Assembly (NCBI GenBank): GCA_964200075.2
Contig: CAXNAA020000486.1
Location: 1 to 20,874 of the forward strand
Source: Sphacelaria rigidula
Taxonomy: Eukaryota; Phaeophyceae; Sphacelariales
Direction of reading: 5' to 3'
Length of the DNA stretch: 20,874 bases
Shown here: positions 18,278 to 20,874 of the stretch, piece by piece
Layout of the letters: each line of letters opens with the position of its first letter
How positions within the stretch are numbered: position 1 is the stretch's first letter
Made by a program: the position numbers and the translations under genes
Notes under the pieces: model-generated
Told to the model about the DNA's origin: nothing
What the model saw: the letters and a program-made list of their open reading frames with translations, nothing else
Databases searched by the model: none

Positions 18278-18490
18278 CCCCTCTCGCGATTAAAAGTAAA
18301 GGCAAGTACCGCAGAAGGAAGGTGGAGGAAGACACAGAGAAGAGAAAAAACTCCTGTGTTGAACCTCCTCCTGTGTGACCCCGGCTGGTGCACGCACATA
18401 TACCGAAAGCTGTAGACAGGCGTCCAGAATAGATGGGATGGCAACACACACACAACAGACAAGCCCTTAGGGTGGGTCTTATCGGGCACT
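18278..18490 (-). repeat. Dispersed repeat family, copy 2 (inverted relative to copy 1)
   Basis: On the minus strand this matches 14122-14340. Shared blocks are CTATTCTGGACGCC (18419-18432), GCCGGGGTCAC (18375-18385), TTCCTTCTGCGGT (18308-18320) and ATCGCGAGA (about 18282-18290). A GTGTGTGTG tract begins both copies. The two lie about 4 kb apart in opposite orientation. Confidence 0.8.
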
Positions 18491-20228
18491 GGGCCCACAG
18501 ATAGGGGCAAGATTTATGAGTGGCAAGGTTTCTCGACCAATCAGAGTCTTCAAATACACCAAAATGCGGCGATCTTTCTTCAATCAGATGAGAGATATGA
18601 GTAGAATGTAAGTAAAAAAGCAGCTTTGATTGGTCCACACATTGCGCCGCTGCGACACAGACAGCTGCTACCGGCAACAAACGAGGATACAGCAGCTCCG
18701 TGCTGGCTCAGTTTGTTTGTCCCAACCTGCACGCACCCGCCCGGCGAGTCTTCCCCGATCACAGCACCCGACTATAACTGGAGTACCAGAGAAGACTCAA
18801 CAGACAGCAGCCGTCACGTGACGATTGTTTTCACCTTTCTTTGTTTCGACTGCACCTTGATCCCACCCAAATTCTGTGCAGCCCGAAACACGGCATGCAG
18901 CAGTACAACTGCTCAGGCACTCTCCAGTGCACATCGCACCGTGATCGTCGTAGAGTGTTTAGATGCCCAACAACACATCGAGAACTACAGCATAGAAATG
19001 ATGGGTTTGGGGAGCGCCTTATTTCTTCGACTCGAGACGAAACAGCCAACACACCATAAACGTTTCAACGGTGTGTAGAGTGCACTGCGTGCCGACAACA
19101 CTATTTTTCATAGAGGCGAACAGAATGACAATAGAAAGCAACTCAGGCACTCCCAACGGAGATCAAACCGTCTCCGCGAACGCCTGAAGACGCCACAGCA
19201 CAGCGACGGCTACAGCACACAAGACAGAGCATGAGTGAGTTTGTGCTGCAGCACAGTGGTACAGGACATGTCCCATTCGATAGTTCTTTCCCTGATTTCG
19301 GGTGGGTCCTCGATTTTTGCCCAGTGGCGATTGTCAAACGCTCGACCATAATCGCGCTTTGCGCGAAGATATTTTATTTCACTTTCAGCTACCCTTATCT
19401 GTGGGAGGTGAGCCTCGTATGGAGCCCAAAACAAGAAGCACGAAGAGGAACAAACGTCGAAAGCAGCATGTCGATTGCTCGAAAGGCGGGTCTATGGTTG
19501 CGTCGACAAATGTAACATGCCTCTTTCCAAAGTCCATTCCCTTTCACGCTTCTTTTGGTATCGGTAAGACACAGGCTTAGCCTTCGACCACGGGAGGCAT
19601 TCGCTTTACACAACAGGCAACAACGGTTGAACCTTGGCTTCTACCGTTAGGAGTGGTCTAATGTTGCATCGGAATCATTTTCACACGGGAAATGTTCGCA
19701 AGATCCAGGTGACCCACTTTGGGGCCAAGGTGTTGAATCTTCAACGCCATCCAATTGAACCACTGCCTTCGGTACAGATCTCCGACCCCTAGAGACGACC
19801 AGCCGTGGCTCAGCGATGCCACGTAGATTTCTCGGGCAACTGCCGTTTCCCCTGTCAGTACTCGGGAATTACCCCGCCTCTTCCCTGTACAAATAGTGGG
19901 TTCATTACAGTCCGCACTTTGTTCTGGGCACATCAAGGGCGGTGGCATTTGATGAGAAAGACAAAATTGCAGGATAATGATGGAACCAACTACTGCACTA
20001 CTGCACAGGACTCGAGATCAAAGCTCGTCCGCACGACGAGCCCAGAAACTGTAACAACAGCAAGAGCCTCGTCTTCATTCGGTTGACAAATATGCGGCAC
20101 CCCACCGAAGTACGGTCGAATCCTCTTGTTGAAGGTTTGACATCATTGAGCCAGGAGTGTAGTCCAGGGTCCCACCATAGTGCGTCAAGTCGGACTGCAA
20201 CACACGGGTGAAAATATACCGCAAAAAG
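18491..20228. other. No gene recognised
   Basis: Several open frames of 60-150 codons occur on both strands, but the longest (plus 18626-19078) begins with TTG and shows no recognisable motif. No repeats or RNA genes are recognised. Confidence 0.4.
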
Positions 20229-20564
20229 TCAACAGCAATGCTCGGTGATAACAGCAACAGCAAAGTAGGCAGCACCGGAAGGACAATGTGTACGCTGCTC
20301 CACACCACAGCATGAAAGTCGAAAACGCACCACTTCATGCGGAGAGCCTTTCGCCACACCAGCGTAGGTGCACTTCGGAAGGGTTGCCCCGCTGAATCCA
20401 ATACTATTCCTAGTATTGTGGCCGCCAGTGCCGGTTCCGCTGCCTGCTGTCGAGGGTGAGGCTTTGGTTCGTTTCGGAGCAGTGGCCGCCGAATCACCCC
20501 TGCTGCTGCCGTCAGCTGCAGTTCCATTCTCTACCGTACCACGCTTCCGGCCCACATCACTCAT
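20229..20564 (-). CDS. Possible first exon or small hypothetical protein, weak
   Basis: An ATG at 20564 with A at -3 opens 111 codons. The first ~55 residues are hydrophilic and low-complexity (MSDVGRKRGTVENG, APKRTKASPSTAGSGTGTG), with a basic patch that could serve as a nuclear signal. This is a composition often seen at the start of eukaryotic nuclear proteins. The rest (from about residue 75) is Cys-rich and less convincing, so an intron could begin before it. An overlapping frame (150 codons, minus 20075-20527) carries a hydrophobic run instead. I recognise no family. The candidate start lies 10 bp from the inverted repeat at 20574. Confidence 0.28.
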   Translation of the reverse strand: MSDVGRKRGTVENGTAADGSSRGDSAATAPKRTKASPSTAGSGTGTGGHNTRNSIGFSGATLPKCTYAGVAKGSPHEVVRFRLSCCGVEQRTHCPSGAAYFAVAVITEHCC

Positions 20565-20573
20565 AATGATTAC

Positions 20574-20874
20574 AATGTTGCAGAAGTGCAGTAGCTTCCA
20601 GGGCTCGGGTGTGCAGCAGCCGGGTTTGTATTGTCCTGTGTATTGGTCGGTATCGCAAGCAAAATGTTACACAAGCGAGTTATGCTGTACCGATCTCTAC
20701 CTTCGCCTGGTATTCAGACCCGCGGTCGGAGAATCGAAGATGACGATACATACGACGTGGAGCCTCATGAGTCAAACCTCCCCCAGGTTCTCTTGTGAGC
20801 ATTGCTACGGTAGGGGTGCACTTTTTTCGCGAAATTTTGTCTGGTTCAGGGGCTCCTCACGCTTCTGCAACATT
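20574..20874. repeat. 13-bp inverted repeat flanking ~275 bp, right end at the window edge
   Basis: AATGTTGCAGAAG at 20574-20586 and its exact complement at 20862-20874 bound a 275-bp interior with no gene. The right copy abuts the window end, so a longer inverted repeat or a target duplication beyond it cannot be checked. It could be a small non-autonomous DNA element or a coincidence. Confidence 0.45.

Overview
The window looks like repeat-dominated eukaryotic nuclear DNA. I see no operons, no closely packed genes and no convincing complete host protein-coding gene. Instead there are decayed retrotransposons, tRNA-derived SINEs, a TTAA-flanked MITE, microsatellites and degenerate tandem repeats. 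Base composition is near balanced. A marine or algal/stramenopile-type protist is possible, but nothing in the sequence proves the lineage.

Layout. 1-1745 (minus): a degraded non-LTR retrotransposon (LINE-A), carrying the reverse-transcriptase palm with an intact FADD motif and running off the left edge. 1746-3235: no recognisable gene. 3236-3600: degenerate tandem repeats. 3845-3890: (AG)23. About 3973-7621 (plus): a second, unrelated LINE (LINE-B) with endonuclease, reverse transcriptase, C-terminal region and an A-rich 3' end. It is broken by frameshifts and stops and has lost catalytic residues (GDxN Asp, SDH His, YADD to YADE). 7622-9757: low-information DNA with a (CAAC)n tract. 9758-9915: a short fold-back MITE between TTAA copies. 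9916-14121: no firm gene.

14122-18500 is the most structured part. It holds two members of a dispersed non-coding repeat in opposite orientation (14122-14340 and 18278-18490) and two 284-bp members of a tRNA-derived SINE (14920-15203 minus, 16897-17180 plus). A third tRNA-like head at 14782 faces the first SINE. It also holds a long near-perfect hairpin (15484-15629; 69-bp arms, 8-nt loop), fragments of an unrecognised repeat-containing protein, and a degenerate higher-order tandem repeat (16185-16715).

The best candidate for something undescribed is the hairpin. Its arms are two inverted copies of the same coding segment, one of which lies in the adjacent minus-strand protein-repeat pseudogene. 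This is the architecture expected of a young hairpin-RNA or microRNA locus made by inverted duplication of part of a gene. All six transition differences between the arms would be G-U pairs in minus-strand RNA (the coding sense) and C-A mismatches in plus-strand RNA. Expression and processing cannot be judged from sequence alone.

18491-20874 has no firm gene apart from a weak minus-strand first-exon-like frame at 20229-20564 and a 13-bp inverted repeat (20574/20874) that may be the ends of a small element.
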